A DNA stretch of 64,000 bases, from NCBI RefSeq assembly GCF_002252475.1, contig NZ_NNRK01000025.1:1-64000 (forward strand), given 5' to 3'. Below the pieces are notes generated by a model that had not been told where the DNA came from, searched no databases, and saw only the letters and a program-made list of their open reading frames with translations. Of this stretch, positions 47,737 to 56,687 are shown piece by piece (the stretch's first letter is position 1; every line of letters begins with the position of its first letter). This DNA comes from Brucella rhizosphaerae (GTDB taxonomy: Bacteria > Pseudomonadota > Alphaproteobacteria > Rhizobiales > Rhizobiaceae). Both the position numbers and the translations under genes were made by a program.

Positions 47737-49299
47737 ATGTTCAATCCAACTTCACTACGCTCAGCGTTCAGCATCGCGCTTCTTGGCCTCTGTGCCACAT
47801 CCTTTCAGGCAAAAGCCGCAGATGACGAGACTTTACGCGTGGCCTTTCACTCCGATGTTGCAAGCATCAATCCGGGCGTGAACCGAGACGCCAATGCCGA
47901 TTTGGTCGTAGCGCACATTGTGGAGGGTTTGGTTGCCTATGGCGATGATCTGGCGATCAAGCCGATGCTGGCGGAAAGCTGGACTGCAAACGCTGATCAC
48001 ACGGTCTATGATTTCAAATTGCGCAAGGGTGTGAAATTCCAGAACGGTAAAGACCTGACTGCCAAAGATGTTGTCTGGAACTTCGAGCGTTATCTTAAAC
48101 CTGAAACGAGTTTCCAGTGTGTGAACCGCTATAACGGCAAAGTGGATTCTGAATTGAAGTCGATAGAAGCTGTTGATGACGGCACTGTGCGCTTCAACTT
48201 CGCATCGCCTGCGCCAAACTTCATCATCACCATGGCGACCATTCAGTGCACGCCATGGATTTTAAGCCCTGAATCCGTTGATGCCGATGGTAAGTTTGTA
48301 AAGCCGATTGGCACTGGTCCTTATGCCTTTTCCAAGTGGGAACGCGGTCGTTTTCTGGACCTGAACCGTTTTGACGATTACGCAGCACTATCTGGCGCAG
48401 CGGATGGTTTGGCCGGCAACAAAAAGGGTCACGTAAAGACCATTCAGTTCATGACTGTTCCGGATGCAAGCACACGCACGAATGGCTTGCTTTCAGGTGA
48501 AATCGATTTCATCGATGAAGTAGAGCCAACTATCGTCAAGGATCTGGAAGCGAAGGGCATGAAGGTCAATGTCCAGCAGACACTTGCATGGATGGTGCTT
48601 CAGATCCAGTCGGCTTCTGACAAGCTCAAAGATCCACAGATGCGTCAGGCGATAGCGCATTCCATCGACCTTAATCAGCTGGCTGCTGCTATTGGTGAAG
48701 GTATGTATACGCCGAACCCGTCGGTCATCGCACCAAATACGATCTATTCCGACAATCAGGCGGCGGCCTGGCCTGCTTATGATCCCGCCAAGGCACAGGA
48801 ACTGCTGACCAAGGCTGGATACAAGGGCGAGTCGATCAGTCTTCTGGTTGCCAACCGCCAGAACCGTGTGCAGGTCGCCACCATCATTCAGGCATTCCTC
48901 GCGGGATCTGGTATCAATGCGCAGCTCGAAGTGCGTGATTGGGCGACACAGCTCGATCAATATCGTCGTGGTGCATACGAACTTGCAGTCTTCGCTTATT
49001 CCGCACGTCTCGATCCGTTGTTGTCTTTCCAGTCGATGATCGGTGACAAGAAGGTCGACGCTGCACGCCAGTGGGATGACGCCAAGGCAGAAGAACTTCT
49101 CAAACAGGTTTCAGTCACGAGCGATGTTGAGGAGCGCAAAAAGCTCTTCAGCGAACTTAACAAACTGATGGCCGAGCAGGTGCCGATCCTTGGCCTCGTC
49201 AATCTGCCTTCTATCACCGCATCTGGCCCAAAAGTGAATGATTATAAGGGCTGGGCTGGCGACACGGGCCGTTTCTGGACGGTTAGCAAGGCGCAGTGA
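47737..49299 (+). CDS. Peptide-type ABC transporter periplasmic binding protein, second system
   Basis: A 520-residue periplasmic protein of the DppA/OppA class with a signal peptide (SIALLGLCATSFQAKAAD, cleavage near residue 28) and the family start LRVAFHSDVASINPGVNRD. AAAAGGGGAAATCAAA precedes the ATG. It serves the transporter encoded just upstream (43413-46845). Its mature N-terminal half is quite unlike the protein at 29054, so a different ligand is likely. Confidence 0.92.
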   Translation: MFNPTSLRSAFSIALLGLCATSFQAKAADDETLRVAFHSDVASINPGVNRDANADLVVAHIVEGLVAYGDDLAIKPMLAESWTANADHTVYDFKLRKGVKFQNGKDLTAKDVVWNFERYLKPETSFQCVNRYNGKVDSELKSIEAVDDGTVRFNFASPAPNFIITMATIQCTPWILSPESVDADGKFVKPIGTGPYAFSKWERGRFLDLNRFDDYAALSGAADGLAGNKKGHVKTIQFMTVPDASTRTNGLLSGEIDFIDEVEPTIVKDLEAKGMKVNVQQTLAWMVLQIQSASDKLKDPQMRQAIAHSIDLNQLAAAIGEGMYTPNPSVIAPNTIYSDNQAAAWPAYDPAKAQELLTKAGYKGESISLLVANRQNRVQVATIIQAFLAGSGINAQLEVRDWATQLDQYRRGAYELAVFAYSARLDPLLSFQSMIGDKKVDAARQWDDAKAEELLKQVSVTSDVEERKKLFSELNKLMAEQVPILGLVNLPSITASGPKVNDYKGWAGDTGRFWTVSKAQ

Positions 49300-49339
49300 C
49301 ACGCTCCGTTTCTAAAGCTTAGCACATCAGGATAGTCTC

Positions 49340-50773
49340 ATGACGTCTACATCGTTTGATTATACCCGGACCGACGCGGTTGGTCTGGGAGAGGCCATTC
49401 GCGCCAAAATTCTGTCGCCGCGCGAAGCCGTTCAGGAAGCATTTGCAGCAATTGATCGCTGCAATCCTCAGCTCAACGCAGTCATCCACGAGATGCGCGA
49501 TCAGGCCGAAGAACAGCTTAAAGCACTGCCGGAAGGGCCGCTCAGTGGTGTTCCGGTTTTGCTGAAGGATGATTGCCCTTCCTATGAAGGGGCGGCCATG
49601 TCTTTTGGTTGCCGGGCGGCTGAAGGCAATATTTCGCAGCGCGATCATGAACTGGTCAAGCGCTACAAGGCTGCGGGTCTGGTCGTTGTGGGAAAGACCA
49701 ATCTGCCTGAGTTTTCCTGCAATATTGCAACGGAATCCTCTCTGCACGGTCCAGCGCTTAATCCATGGGACGTTCAGCGAAGCATTGGGGGGTCATCTGG
49801 CGGTGCGGCGGCAGCGGTTGCGGCACGTATGGTGCCGGTGGCCTACGGTAATGACGGAGCGGGTTCGATCCGTATTCCTGCATCCTGCAGCGGGCTTTTC
49901 GGACTTCGTCCATCGCGTGGGCGTGTCCCATGCGGTCCAGTTTCAACGGAAAACTGGGGCGGGATGGTCAGCCACCACGTGCTGACGCGTTCTGTTCGCG
50001 ACTCCGCAATGATGCTCGATCTGACAGACGCGCTAGAGCCGGGTTCACTTTATGCTGCACCGGTAAAGACTGACCTCTTTGTTGAAAGTGCCAAAACCGT
50101 GCCGCGTAAGCTGCGCATCGGGGTTTGGCAGCAGTCCGCTCTTCGTGAACATCTGGATGATCATGCTGCCACAGCGCTCGAGGCGACAATTGCGTTGTGT
50201 GAACAGCTTGGCCACAAAGTCGTTTCCGTTCAACCAGATTTTGACGGTGCTCAACTGGCAGATGCCGTGAAAAAATTGATTGCTGTCTACACAGCGATTG
50301 AAGTGGCTGATGTTGCTGCGACGATGGCAAAGCCCGCCAATGATCGATACTTCGAGCCTTCAAATCTTGGACTAGCCACCTATGGCGATAGTTTGGCGGC
50401 AACGGAAGTCATTCAGTCGCGTTTGACGGCAAACAGCACGGCGCGCAGTTTCGGTCGTCTTTTTGAAGGATGCGATGTGGTGCTAAGCCCGGTTATGCCG
50501 GTTGCATCCTTTCCGCTTGGAATGCTCGACGTGCGCTCGCCTGACTGGGAAGTCTTTGTTCGGCAGTTTCTGGAACTCACAGCTTTCACACACCCGGTCA
50601 ATGCCGCTGGTCTGCCAGCGATGAGCGTTCCACTTAATGAAACATCCGATGGCTTCCCTGTTGGCAGCCAGTTCATTGCACCTTACGGGGCGGACAACCT
50701 GTTATTTGAACTCGCGGGCCAATTGGAAGCCATGTGCCCATGGTCTGATCGACTACCCGCAATTCACGCCTGA
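49340..50773 (+). CDS. Amidase of the amidase-signature family
   Basis: A 477-residue serine amidase. The Ser-cisSer-Lys triad is visible as K76 (VLLKDDC), S153 (SIGGSSGGAAAAVA) and S176 (NDGAGSIRIPASCSG). Length fits the family. It is cytoplasmic, with no signal peptide, and follows the binding-protein gene by 40 bases. It would hydrolyse an aliphatic or aromatic amide released after uptake. The neighbouring C45 hydrolase and alpha/beta hydrolase suggest serial cleavage of the same molecule; the exact amide is unknown. Confidence 0.93.
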   Translation: MTSTSFDYTRTDAVGLGEAIRAKILSPREAVQEAFAAIDRCNPQLNAVIHEMRDQAEEQLKALPEGPLSGVPVLLKDDCPSYEGAAMSFGCRAAEGNISQRDHELVKRYKAAGLVVVGKTNLPEFSCNIATESSLHGPALNPWDVQRSIGGSSGGAAAAVAARMVPVAYGNDGAGSIRIPASCSGLFGLRPSRGRVPCGPVSTENWGGMVSHHVLTRSVRDSAMMLDLTDALEPGSLYAAPVKTDLFVESAKTVPRKLRIGVWQQSALREHLDDHAATALEATIALCEQLGHKVVSVQPDFDGAQLADAVKKLIAVYTAIEVADVAATMAKPANDRYFEPSNLGLATYGDSLAATEVIQSRLTANSTARSFGRLFEGCDVVLSPVMPVASFPLGMLDVRSPDWEVFVRQFLELTAFTHPVNAAGLPAMSVPLNETSDGFPVGSQFIAPYGADNLLFELAGQLEAMCPWSDRLPAIHA

Positions 50774-50789
50774 AACCAAGAGACAAACG

Positions 50790-51416
50790 ATGCTCTATAC
50801 AAAGCCCTATTTCCAGCCGGCCGACATGAACGAAGTTTTCGATCTTGTTGACAGAACGGTGCTCGGCACTTTGATCACCAGCCATGAGGGCGGTGTCGCA
50901 ATTTCACATCCGATCTTCATGATGGATAGAACAAGAGGCGAGAGCGGTACACTTGTTTCACATGTTGCAGCATCCAATGATCATGTTGAGTTTCTAAAAC
51001 GCGGACTGCCGTCTATCGCAATCCTGATGGACGCTGGTCACTATGTTTCCTCATCCTGGTATCCCGGTTATCCGGAAAGAGACAGTGCGCCGACATGGAG
51101 TTTCATGGTTGCTCACATTCACGGAACACCGAAAATATTGTCGGAAGCGGCGACTGCGAAACATCTCCACGAACTCGTCAAACATATGGAAAAGGGGCGC
51201 GATAAGCCCTGGCAAATGAAGGAACTGGGCCCCGGTGGCCTTGAGCGCCGTCTGCCCAATATCGTCGGCTATGAGATGCCTATTGAGAAGCTGGAGATCA
51301 AGTTCAAGCTCGGTCAGGACGAGCGATCGGCGGATATGAGTGCTGCCGTCAAAAAGCTGCGTGAAGAGGGGCGCGATGATGTGGCCGAAATGATGGCGCG
51401 TCACTGCAAGCTTTAG
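50790..51416 (+). CDS. PaiB-like FMN-binding protein
   Basis: A 208-residue protein of the PaiB family ('FMN-binding negative transcriptional regulator'). The start MLYTKPYFQPADMNEVFDLV and the later motif VSSSWYPGYPERDSAPTWSF match the family. It is related to the partial gene at 1-183. The ATG at 50790 lies 16 bases after the amidase stop; the upstream part of the open frame overlaps the amidase. PaiB was named as a negative regulator in Bacillus, but many members are likely flavin-dependent enzymes. Position last in an amide operon mirrors the first copy. Confidence 0.88.
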   Translation: MLYTKPYFQPADMNEVFDLVDRTVLGTLITSHEGGVAISHPIFMMDRTRGESGTLVSHVAASNDHVEFLKRGLPSIAILMDAGHYVSSSWYPGYPERDSAPTWSFMVAHIHGTPKILSEAATAKHLHELVKHMEKGRDKPWQMKELGPGGLERRLPNIVGYEMPIEKLEIKFKLGQDERSADMSAAVKKLREEGRDDVAEMMARHCKL

Positions 51417-51605
51417 AAAAGTAAGTGGGGGTTTTGAGTTTGTGATGGAACGCAATGTGCCATCACATTTAGTCGAATACCCAGCATTCACAGCCATAGC
51501 GGGCGGCCGGTTTTAGCGAGTTCCGACAGCTTGTTCTCAGAACGACGGAAAGTCTCTTTCCGCCGAAAAACTCCTATTGTCAAAAATAAAGGGGACACTA
51601 CTCAC

Positions 51606-52697
51606 ATGAAGAAAATTCTAGCTGCATCAGTCACAGTGCTGGCAATGTCACAAGTGGCATCGGCGGCTGACACCATTGTTGCTCCAGAGCCTGAAGCTGT
51701 TGAATATGTTCGCGTTTGTGATGCTTATGGCAAAGGGTATTTCTATATTCCAGGTACGGAAACCTGTCTGCGATTTGCCGGTTATGTCCGTTATGATGTA
51801 AGCGGCGGCGACAATGCTTATGCGCGCGTTCCAAGCACCAGAGATATGGACACTTATGCACAGCTGACCCGCTTTACGTTTCGTACTTTTACCGGCACTG
51901 AAACCGAACTCGGTACACTCAAGACGGTCACTGAAGTGCGTTACCAGTGGTATAATGGAGCAGACTCTTCATCGTCGGGCTCTCTGCGTTTGGGCTTTAT
52001 TGAGCTTGGTGGTCTGCGCGTTGGTCTTGACCAATCGGCGTTCGTGACATTCACGGATTATCTGGGCAATGTGCTCAATGATGACGTCATTCTCGCAGGT
52101 GGCTACCGCACCAATCTGATCAGCTATACCTACAAGAATAAAGAGGGCTTTTCTGCAACCCTGTCGCTCGAACAGGGGGGGAATACCGATGCGGATGTTG
52201 ATGTAACAATCGACGATTATATGCCGCATGTGGTTGGTGGTCTGAAATACGCGCAATCATGGGGCAGCATAACTGGCGTCGCTGCCTATGATGCTCGCAA
52301 TGAAGAATGGGCAGGCAAGGTAAAAGTCGATCTCAAAGTGAACGACAAGTTCTCGTTGTGGTCGCAGTTTGCCTATAAATCCAATGATGACCACTACAAA
52401 GCCAATGCGAATGGCGAAGTCTATCGTATTGTAGACAGCTTCTACGGTACCTGGGGTGGTGATTGGGCTTTGTGGGGTGGCCTGGCCTATCAGGCGACGG
52501 AGAAGGCAAAACTCAATCTGCAGGTTGGTTATGATGCCAGTGAAACTCTGATGGCTACTGGCAATGTCAGCTATGCTCTGGTGCCAGGTTTCAACATCAC
52601 GCCAGAACTCACTTACGTTCAATGGAACAACAAGCGCACCTCGCTTGATGGCCAGGATGCGCTTGGTTTGAAAGTGCGCTTCCAGCGTTCATTCTGA
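51606..52697 (+). CDS. Outer-membrane porin (alphaproteobacterial porin family)
   Basis: A 363-residue outer-membrane beta-barrel. The signal peptide ends at about residue 20 (MSQVASAAD). The mature N-terminal region VRVCDAYGKGYFYIPGTETC, with CLRFAGYVRYDV after it, is the hallmark of Brucella/rhizobial porins (Omp2b/RopA type), and the chain ends in phenylalanine (VRFQRSF), the usual barrel-insertion signal. The ATG at 51606 starts the signal peptide; the longer frame upstream is not used. It is monocistronic and followed by a hairpin (52712-52742). Confidence 0.94.
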   Translation: MKKILAASVTVLAMSQVASAADTIVAPEPEAVEYVRVCDAYGKGYFYIPGTETCLRFAGYVRYDVSGGDNAYARVPSTRDMDTYAQLTRFTFRTFTGTETELGTLKTVTEVRYQWYNGADSSSSGSLRLGFIELGGLRVGLDQSAFVTFTDYLGNVLNDDVILAGGYRTNLISYTYKNKEGFSATLSLEQGGNTDADVDVTIDDYMPHVVGGLKYAQSWGSITGVAAYDARNEEWAGKVKVDLKVNDKFSLWSQFAYKSNDDHYKANANGEVYRIVDSFYGTWGGDWALWGGLAYQATEKAKLNLQVGYDASETLMATGNVSYALVPGFNITPELTYVQWNNKRTSLDGQDALGLKVRFQRSF

Positions 52698-52711
52698 TTT
52701 TTGCGTCCGAC

Positions 52712-52742
52712 TATGGTGCTGCCAGTTACAGGCAGCACCATA
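52712..52742. terminator. Hairpin between convergent porin and ROK genes, probable terminator
   Basis: A 12-bp perfect stem (TATGGTGCTGCC / GGCAGCACCATA) with a seven-base loop 14 bases after the porin stop and nine bases from the regulator stop. There is no T-run on either side, so it may end or protect transcripts from both directions rather than act as a classical terminator. Confidence 0.7.
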
Positions 52743-52750
52743 TGCAGAAT

Positions 52751-54037
52751 TCAGGATCCATCTTTGAAAAGAACGCTCTGATCGAAGAGATAGCGGTGCG
52801 AAAGAGGGAGACTGGCAGCGCCCATTGCTTTGCCATGAACGCCAACTTTTCCTTCTACGATTTCCGGAGCGGAGAGGCCTTGCAGGTCAATGCGGGCAAG
52901 TTCAAGTTTCGTTGCCTCTACGATGCGATGACGAACGCTTTCTGGCAGCCAGCCATCGATAATAGCCGCCGGGAAATCAATAACGGCAGTCGCTGCAACA
53001 GCAGCATGAGCCAACCCACGCGCGGCCAACGCAATCCATTCATCAAGCAAAGGGCCGAAATTCGACCAGTGCTCTGGTGAAAGCCAGAGATCATCGGAAG
53101 AGATATTGTTCTCCTGCAACATACGTTCGAGCACAAAGAGCGACGCGGTGTCGATCAGCTGCATGGTTTCGCGGGCGTCATCAGTTCCACGCATACGCAT
53201 TGGCATAGAGCCGAGTGCGCCTGCATTGCCCGTGCGCCCGGGATAGAGCGTGTTATTCAAAACAACGCCACCACCAATGAAAGACCCGATGGAGAAATAG
53301 ACGAAATCGGTAAACTCAGGCCCACGTCCGAATGTCAGTTCCGCGCCACATGCGGCTGTTCCGTCATTCTGCAGATAAACAGGAAAGGGTAGGGCGGAGC
53401 CGAAATTGTTGATCAGATCGGCATCAAGCCAAGCATTCATATCGGCGGCAGGTGCGCCCACTTCCTCTACCCAATTCCAGAGTTCAAAAGGCAGTGCAAT
53501 GCCAAGTCCGGCAATTCGTTCACGCTTACCTGGGTCGAGCGCGGCAGTAAATGCTTCGATACTGTCGAATGCAAACTGGCGGATCTGATCCGGTACAGGC
53601 CAGCGATAAGTGATGTGGCGGCGTTGACGGATTTCACCCAGAAAATCCATCAGTATGATTTCGGCGCTGCGTCGTCCGATCTTAAGCCCAAACGAAAAGA
53701 CACCATCTGCGGCAAGCCGCATGGGCATGGAAGGCTGCCCGACCCGACCACGTACACGTTCGCCCTGCGTGATGAGACCGTCCTTTTCCAGCTCACGAAT
53801 GATGACCGAAATCGTCTGCGCTGACAGACCCGTCTTGCGGGCGATATCCACGCGTGCCATCGAACCATGTCGACGCACGAGCGCCAGAACGAGGCGCTCA
53901 TTATAGGCGCGCACGCCAATCTGATTGGAACCGCGATTGATGCTGGCTCCGGGTTCTGCAAATTGCGGCATGGCGGCGCCTGCCGCGGCTGGTCCGCCGC
54001 GTTGGTCAGAACCACGTTCTGAATTGTGCCTGACCAT
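52751..54037 (-). CDS. ROK-family transcriptional regulator (FrcR-like)
   Basis: A 428-residue protein with an N-terminal winged HTH (about 50-110; VDIARKTGLSAQTISVIIREL) and a C-terminal ROK sugar-kinase-like domain (about 125-420). The usual ROK zinc cysteine motif (C-x-C-G-x(2)-G-C) is not seen; GRTGNAGALGSMPMRM occupies the region. The ATG at 54037 follows GGGAGAGGAT, better than 54058. It is divergent from frcB, the position of the regulator in rhizobial fructose loci. A perfect palindrome at 54291-54317 is the probable operator. Confidence 0.93.
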   Translation of the reverse strand: MVRHNSERGSDQRGGPAAAGAAMPQFAEPGASINRGSNQIGVRAYNERLVLALVRRHGSMARVDIARKTGLSAQTISVIIRELEKDGLITQGERVRGRVGQPSMPMRLAADGVFSFGLKIGRRSAEIILMDFLGEIRQRRHITYRWPVPDQIRQFAFDSIEAFTAALDPGKRERIAGLGIALPFELWNWVEEVGAPAADMNAWLDADLINNFGSALPFPVYLQNDGTAACGAELTFGRGPEFTDFVYFSIGSFIGGGVVLNNTLYPGRTGNAGALGSMPMRMRGTDDARETMQLIDTASLFVLERMLQENNISSDDLWLSPEHWSNFGPLLDEWIALAARGLAHAAVAATAVIDFPAAIIDGWLPESVRHRIVEATKLELARIDLQGLSAPEIVEGKVGVHGKAMGAASLPLSHRYLFDQSVLFKDGS

Positions 54038-54100
54038 ATCCTCTCCCAGGTCCCGCATATTCTAAAGCGCAATGTCACGCGTTAGCTTTTTGTTTGTACA

Positions 54101-54145
54101 CATGTCTCCCAAAACCGGTTTCCTCTTTTGAGGGACACGCTCTAA
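54101..54145. repeat. Short palindromic repeat-like sequence
   Basis: Near-palindrome (TGTCTCCCAAAACCGG ... TTTTGAGGGACACGCTCTAA) in the ROK-frcB gap. The pattern of C-rich block, AAAACCGGTTT, and G-rich block resembles short dispersed elements found between genes in Rhizobiales genomes. No second copy is seen in this window. The ROK-frcB gap (54038-54393) otherwise holds the operator-like palindrome and no gene. Confidence 0.5.
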
Positions 54146-54290
54146 CGTCGATTGGCCTATCTCATTCGATGCAGCAGAAAAAGCCCTCTTTTGTAGAACA
54201 TATTAAATAAAAACATTAACTTAGGTTCTGATGGCGTCCGCAAAGCAGATCGGCAAAATTCAATCTACCAGTCAGAGAGTGGCACAGCAG

Positions 54291-54317
54291 ATTAATAAAT
54301 CAAGTGGATTTATTAAT
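54291..54317. promoter_or_regulatory. Candidate ROK-regulator operator upstream of frcB
   Basis: Perfect 11-bp inverted repeat (ATTAATAAATC / GATTTATTAAT) separated by five bases, 77 bases before the frcB start. AT-rich palindromes with TTATTA-type arms are typical for Mlc/NagC-type ROK proteins. Confidence 0.65.
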
Positions 54318-54393
54318 TGACTCTATCGAGAAGCCGTGTTTTGCTTTGGGTATACCGGGGGAAGAGGAACCGGTTTCACTCTGGGAGGAGTTC

Positions 54394-55425
54394 ATGAAGA
54401 AGACAGTTCTCTCGGCAGCATTTGCTGCCTTTACGCTTGGCGTTGCCGCTTCCGCAGTCGGGCCAGCCAATGCCGCTGACGTTGGCGCGTGCCTGATCAC
54501 CAAGACCGACACCAATCCTTTTTTCGTTAAGATGAAAGAGGGTGCGATTGCCAAAGCCAAGGAACTTGGCGTCAATCTCAAGACCTATGCTGGCAAGATT
54601 GATGGCGATTCTGAAAGTCAGGTTGCTGCTATTGAAACCTGTATTGCAGATGGTGCCAAGGGCATTCTGATCACCGCATCCGATACAAAGGGTATTGTGC
54701 CATCGCTGCAAAAAGCGCGCGATGCAGGTGCGCTGATCATTGCGCTGGATACGCCTCTGGAACCAGCCGATGCGGCTGATGCGACTTTCGCGACTGACAA
54801 TTTCCTTGCAGGCGAGCTGGTTGGCAAATGGGCCGCAGCAACGCTTGGCGATAAGGTCAAGGATGCACGTGTTGCCTTCCTTAATCTCACAGCATCGCAG
54901 CCGAGTGTGGATGTTCTGCGCGATCAGGGCTTTGCGGTCGGCTTCGGCATTGACCCGAAGGATAAGACCAAACTCGGCGATGAAGATGATCCAAGGATCG
55001 TCGGCCGTGATCTTACAGATGGTAATGAAGAAGGTGGGCGTCGCGCCATGGAAAACCTTCTTCAGAAAGATCCGACCGTCAATGTCGTCCACACGATCAA
55101 CGAGCCAGCTGCCGCTGGTGCTTATGAAGCATTGAAGGCAGTGGGACGTGAAAAAGACGTTCTGATTGTTTCGATCGACGGTGGTTGCCCCGGCGTCAAA
55201 AACGTTGAAGCCGGAGTGATCGGCGCCACATCGCAGCAATATCCATTGCAGATGGCGGCCCTTGGCATCGAAGCGATCAAGAAGTTCGCTGATACTGGCG
55301 AAAAGCCCAAGCCGACTGAGGGCAAGACTTTTGTTGATACCGGCGTGGCGCTGGTCACTGACAAACCTGTAGAAGGTGTGGAGTCGATCGACACCAAAAC
55401 GGCTTTGGGAAAGTGCTGGGGCTAG
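54394..55425 (+). CDS. frcB: Fructose-type periplasmic binding protein (FrcB)
   Basis: A 343-residue periplasmic sugar-binding protein (Peripla_BP_4). The signal peptide ([20 protein letters not shown]) ends before [20 protein letters not shown]. Segments such as [16 protein letters not shown] and [13 protein letters not shown] match the FrcB group of rhizobial fructose transporters. The ATG at 54394 follows GGGAGGAG; the frame upstream lacks a signal sequence. FrcB in rhizobia binds fructose and also ribose and mannose. It heads frcBCA and is probably expressed far above the membrane parts. Confidence 0.92.
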   Translation: MKKTVLSAAFAAFTLGVAASAVGPANAADVGACLITKTDTNPFFVKMKEGAIAKAKELGVNLKTYAGKIDGDSESQVAAIETCIADGAKGILITASDTKGIVPSLQKARDAGALIIALDTPLEPADAADATFATDNFLAGELVGKWAAATLGDKVKDARVAFLNLTASQPSVDVLRDQGFAVGFGIDPKDKTKLGDEDDPRIVGRDLTDGNEEGGRRAMENLLQKDPTVNVVHTINEPAAAGAYEALKAVGREKDVLIVSIDGGCPGVKNVEAGVIGATSQQYPLQMAALGIEAIKKFADTGEKPKPTEGKTFVDTGVALVTDKPVEGVESIDTKTALGKCWG

Positions 55426-55544
55426 CAGCTCGGAGCGCTTCGGGTTTTGACTAACCATAAGAGGTGCTCTGATTGTTTGTTCTACGCATTATCTGATGCA
55501 AAACTGCTGCGCACTTTTGTAGGCAATGCTTTCAACCCTTGCAT

Positions 55545-55574
55545 CCGGCAGTTTTTGCCGGGTGCTCTTGCACC
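55545..55574. promoter_or_regulatory. Two tandem small hairpins between frcB and frcC
   Basis: CCGGCA-loop-TGCCGG (55545-55561) and GGTGC-loop-GCACC (55561-55574) lie directly upstream of the frcC ribosome-binding site. They could reduce frcC expression or stabilise the frcB transcript, as often seen between binding-protein and permease genes. This is inference from sequence folding only. Confidence 0.4.
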
Positions 55575-55592
55575 AGACAGCAGGAGACTGAC

Positions 55593-56687
55593 ATGAGTGA
55601 GCCAGAGGCGACATCCGCCCCCGTAAAGCCATCGATGCAGGAGTATGAAAATACATTGTCGCGAAGTGCGAGCGATGTTGCATCCTTCGATACTGGCGAT
55701 AGTTCAGTGCTCTATCGTCTCCGCAGTTTTCTGCATCAAAATCCAGCGGCTGTGCCACTGATCGTGCTGGTGATTTCGTTGCTGGTATTTGGCATTACGC
55801 TTGGTGGCAAATTCTTTTCCGCCTTTGCACTGACACTCATTCTGCAACAGGTTGCGATAACCGGCATCGTGGCGGCAGCGCAAACACTGGTCATCCTGAC
55901 TGCAGGTATCGATCTTTCTGTCGGTGCTATCATGGTACTGTCGTCAGTCGTGATGGGACAATTTACATTTCGCTATGGTTTGCCTGCCGAACTCTCAATT
56001 CTGTTTGGCTTTGCGACCGGTGCACTATGCGGCTTTATCAATGGTTTTTTGATCGCATATGTTCGACTGCCTCCCTTTATCGTCACCTTGGGCATGTGGC
56101 AGGTGATCCTCGCTACCAATTTCCTCTATTCGGCGAATGAAACTATTCGCGCCCAGGAAATTTCCGCCGAGGCACCGATCCTGCAGTTCTTTGGCGAGAG
56201 TATTCGCTTTGGTGGTGCTGTCTTTACCTATGGCGTTATCGCCATGGTCCTTCTGGTCTTGCTGCTGTGGTTTGTTTTGAACCACACCGCTTGGGGACGA
56301 CATGTTTACGCTATTGGCGATGATCCGGAAGCGGCAAAACTATCGGGCGTTTCGGTCAAGCCGATCCTGATGTCAGTCTATATTCTCGCCGGGCTCATCT
56401 GCGCGCTTGCTGGCTGGGCTATGATCGGGCGACTTGGCTCTGTATCACCGACTTCCGGTCAGTTTGCGAATATTGAATCTATCACCGCCGTGGTGATTGG
56501 TGGAATATCGCTCTTTGGTGGACGCGGGTCTATTCTGGGCACAATGTTTGGTGCTTTGATCGTTGGTGTCTTCTCACTCGGCCTGCGCCTGTGGGGTACA
56601 GACCCACAATGGACATATCTCCTGATCGGCGTTCTCATTATCGCCGCTGTTGCAATCGACCAGTGGATCAGAAAGGCTGCCGCATGA
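55593..56687 (+). CDS. frcC: Fructose-type ABC transporter permease (FrcC)
   Basis: A 364-residue permease of the RbsC/FrcC class (BPD_transp_2) with an N-terminal cytoplasmic tail of about 50 residues and about ten transmembrane segments. Family markers are TLVILTAGIDLSVGAIMVLS and GGISLFGGRGSILGTMFGAL. The ATG at 55593 follows CAGGAG. It continues the operon begun by frcB and overlaps the frcA start (ATGA). Confidence 0.92.
   Translation: MSEPEATSAPVKPSMQEYENTLSRSASDVASFDTGDSSVLYRLRSFLHQNPAAVPLIVLVISLLVFGITLGGKFFSAFALTLILQQVAITGIVAAAQTLVILTAGIDLSVGAIMVLSSVVMGQFTFRYGLPAELSILFGFATGALCGFINGFLIAYVRLPPFIVTLGMWQVILATNFLYSANETIRAQEISAEAPILQFFGESIRFGGAVFTYGVIAMVLLVLLLWFVLNHTAWGRHVYAIGDDPEAAKLSGVSVKPILMSVYILAGLICALAGWAMIGRLGSVSPTSGQFANIESITAVVIGGISLFGGRGSILGTMFGALIVGVFSLGLRLWGTDPQWTYLLIGVLIIAAVAIDQWIRKAAA

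Noticed and set aside
51442-51465. GTGATGG / CCATCAC hairpin after the PaiB-like gene
   Set aside because: Only a seven-base stem with an 11-base loop and no T-run; too weak to call a terminator.
54376-55458. Long minus-strand open frame (360 aa) over frcB
   Set aside because: Antisense to frcB, with Cys- and Arg-rich unstructured composition; a by-product of codon bias.
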